Source: Chionis minor (Eukaryota > Chordata > Aves > Charadriiformes > Chionididae). From it: a stretch of 64,000 nt of DNA. Each line of letters begins with the position of its first letter. Within the stretch, counting starts at the first letter, position 1. Made by a program: the position numbers and the translations under genes. Shown here piece after piece: positions 61,665 through 64,000 of the stretch. The stretch covers positions 1 through 64,000 of the forward strand of contig VZSF01000874.1 in NCBI GenBank assembly GCA_013398295.1, written 5' to 3'. The notes below the pieces were generated by a model, which worked only from the letters and a program-made list of their open reading frames with translations, did not search any database and was not told the DNA's origin.

Positions 61665-64000
61665 GGTGAGGTGGATTTTGGCTAGTTTTTGCCATTGACT
61701 ACCCAAGGTGACTGAGGAGACTTGATTGCTGTAGACATCAAAAGTACGTGAAGTGGCTCTCAAGCAGTTATCTTAGTGTCTGCAATGAACCTGAGTTCAA
61801 TTTTCTAGTTCTCATAGATAGTCTCCATGATACTAGGATTAGTGGGTGGTACTAGAAGGTGTCAGGATAAGCAGGATCAGGCCCAGAATTAATCCACGAC
61901 CCCTCCATCTGCCTATGCAAGGCATCCCGAAGTCTCTTCAGGAGAAAACCAGAAGGCTCTTTGGAGCTGACTAGCTTTTCCACATAATTAATATCTGAGG
62001 TGATTCAATTTCCTTTTGTTTCTCTCAGCTTCCTTCTAATAGAGACCACAGGCAGCTACACTACAGTAACGGTTTCTTTCTTTAAGGACTTTCCGTTCAG
62101 TGGGAAGGATACAGGCTGTATCTTACACCATTTTGGAGTCTGCGACGTATACATGACGGTTGTGTGAGATCTTGGCTTCTGTTTAGAGTCTCCATCCAGC
62201 AGGACTGCTCTAACATAGCAGGGTTTTCAGTGCAGTGATATTTGTGTTAAGGGCTTCCAAACCCTAGTTTTAAGCAAAGTTTCTCTTAGTAAGGATTCTT
62301 CTCCCTTAAAAGCAGAAGGACAAAATAATTGATTTCTTCAGTTGTTTAATTGAGAAATAATGCAGTTGTAACTTAATCTTTTCCTACCATTAGAGAAATT
62401 ATGCAAATATCACTTCATTCTCACCACATGAATTTTCAGTTAACTCTTTGCATATTGTCTGCTGATGTGTATTCTTAAGGTCAGCTCAGATTGTTGTGGT
62501 CTCTCTTGTCCCCAGGTATTTTTTCATACAATTCTTTCTTCCCCGTGTTTAACACTGGATATTTTTTTCTGGTCACAAATCAGTTATTTTCAGACTTAGC
62601 GCTTTTCTTAACTCCTCCAAAGTATTTCAATAATAGCTATCCAACCACCAAAATATCAGATATAGTGACAAAACTATGCCTGTGTGTACCCATGCACAAA
62701 TACACACTAGGATGAAAGTCACAAGTCACCCAGCTGCAAGCCAGTGGAGTACAGTGCCAAGAGAGGAAGAAATAGCCAGATGGAACAGCCTTGGTTCATT
62801 GCAATCATGGAATGAAATACCCGATACTAAAGTTTTAAAGACAATTCTAATAATTAAAATCTCCAGAGAAAATATGAGATACAGTAGCAAATCCCAACTG
62901 TGGCTGCACTACAAATATAGGGCATCTGAACTGCCTGTATGACCTATAACTCCAGACCAGAAACCTGGAGAACATCTAAACCACGTGGTCTACCCATGAA
63001 CTTCTTTACCTCCAAGGCTGGGCCAAGTGCTAGTTAGGTTAGCACTGGACTAGTTTGCTCGGTTGCCTCACACAGTCTTTTATGCTTACAGCCATCATAT
63101 TTAAATCAGTGGGGACATCTGCAGAGAACAGAACAAAATAAGGAATCAGTTAATTTATAGTTTAATATAGGCAGCATTACTATGCAATCCAAAGTATTTT
63201 GCATTTATTTTTCCCTTCCTATTAGCATACATTACTGCATATGGAAATAGAGTGAAGAGCCTGATAAATGAAAAAAAAAAAAAAGATTCTTCTTCCATCT
63301 TGAACTCAAAACCAGTTGTTCTATTTCAGTACAATTTTAAAAAACAGAATTGTTGTAAAAACAACAGTCTTATCTTACATTGTCATCTGCTGGAATGAGG
63401 CAAATGTGGAGAAAACAATCTGCTTCTTCAAGAGGGCACAACATAAGTAGATTAACAAGATGTCAGTTACATAATCTTTCTAGTTTTGAGATACATGACA
63501 TTCTGTGATCCATACATAAATAAATATTAACTATTCATAAAACATCATTAACTCTGTTTTTTGTTTTGTAATATTTATAAAAATATTTCTTAAGAACTCA
63601 GAAACTAGTTTAGATTCTTAGCACTTGTCTTTAATGGCTTGAACTGCAATGAGCTGAAGTCGCAAAGTTGCAGTGTCTGAATACTGTGCTAGTCAGTGCA
63701 ATAAAATCTGTGTGAGCTTTAATCATATGAGTTATATCTAGTTCCAATTTTAATAAAAGGTTTAGGTTTCAAGTATAAACATAAATAAAACACCCCGCAC
63801 AGGATTAGAGAGTCATCTGTTGTGCTGCTAAATACCTGGAACAACAGCCCCCAATAGCAATCACATCAAGATTTTTCCATTCCCTCTGCTCAGGTGTTCA
63901 TTAAACAAATTCACATCCTGCTACAACAACAATAAACTCTTTGAACATTTTGTTGTCGTTACTGATTTTAAAACATATTTGCTGCCTTTCCCTATGTGAT
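61665..64000. other. Unique AT-rich DNA, no gene seen
   Basis: ORFs at most 88 codons (62676-62942, plus), unrecognised. An A-run lies at 63270-63284. The last kilobase is notably AT-rich. No repeat family or RNA gene is supported. Confidence 0.4.

Noticed and set aside
1..64000. CRISPR arrays, operons, rRNA genes, prophage or other prokaryotic systems
   Set aside because: No spaced direct repeats, ribosome-binding-site-led gene strings or rRNA motifs were seen. The repeat content is that of a bird nuclear genome.

Overview
The window reads as vertebrate nuclear DNA from a bird. The evidence is the repeat content: at least eight CR1-type LINE copies, recognised by their 3' ends of repeated ATTCTATG octamers and no poly(A), by their conserved 3' ends, and by reverse-transcriptase/endonuclease peptides such as [21 protein letters not shown] and SDHALLEF. 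There is also a solo retroviral LTR with the look of a multicopy avian family. The background is AT-rich, with long unique stretches, scattered homopolymers and a few microsatellites. I see no bacterial gene structure, operon, rRNA, convincing tRNA or CRISPR array, and no protein-coding gene I can name. The species cannot be fixed from sequence alone. The window is best described as intergenic or deep-intronic DNA.

Layout: the tail of a CR1 that lies off the left edge (1-17); unique DNA with an A/G-rich tract (1478-1625); a large decayed minus-strand CR1 (6401-about 9415) carrying endonuclease and RT remnants; unique DNA; a minus-strand solo LTR with an internal array of about 50 bp repeats (17148-17991); a second minus-strand CR1 (21977-22925); unique DNA with purine-rich and G-rich tracts (24013-24129, 31082-31130); an ancient repeat relic (about 33268); CR1 fragments at 34824-35196 (minus), 36022-36132 (minus), 40930-41662 (plus), 43453-43957 (minus), 55164-55212 (minus, tiny) and 61372-61664 (plus, missing both ends); and a compound tetranucleotide microsatellite at 39180-39284.

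Most notable points: (1) a 476 bp exact duplication at 8380-8855 and 8857-9332, joined by one N, which looks like an assembly join error inside a CR1; (2) 336 bp of exact identity (6813-7148 and 22447-22782) between two otherwise clearly diverged CR1 copies 15.6 kb apart, suggesting gene conversion or a mis-assembly; (3) three short putative exons at 54764-55542 whose reading phases agree, an unproven coding candidate; (4) the internal repeat structure of the LTR. No undescribed biological system could be supported. The mobile elements are all decayed: both copies that retain the RT catalytic site have lost it, and the one surviving endonuclease segment has lost its GDFN-type motif.
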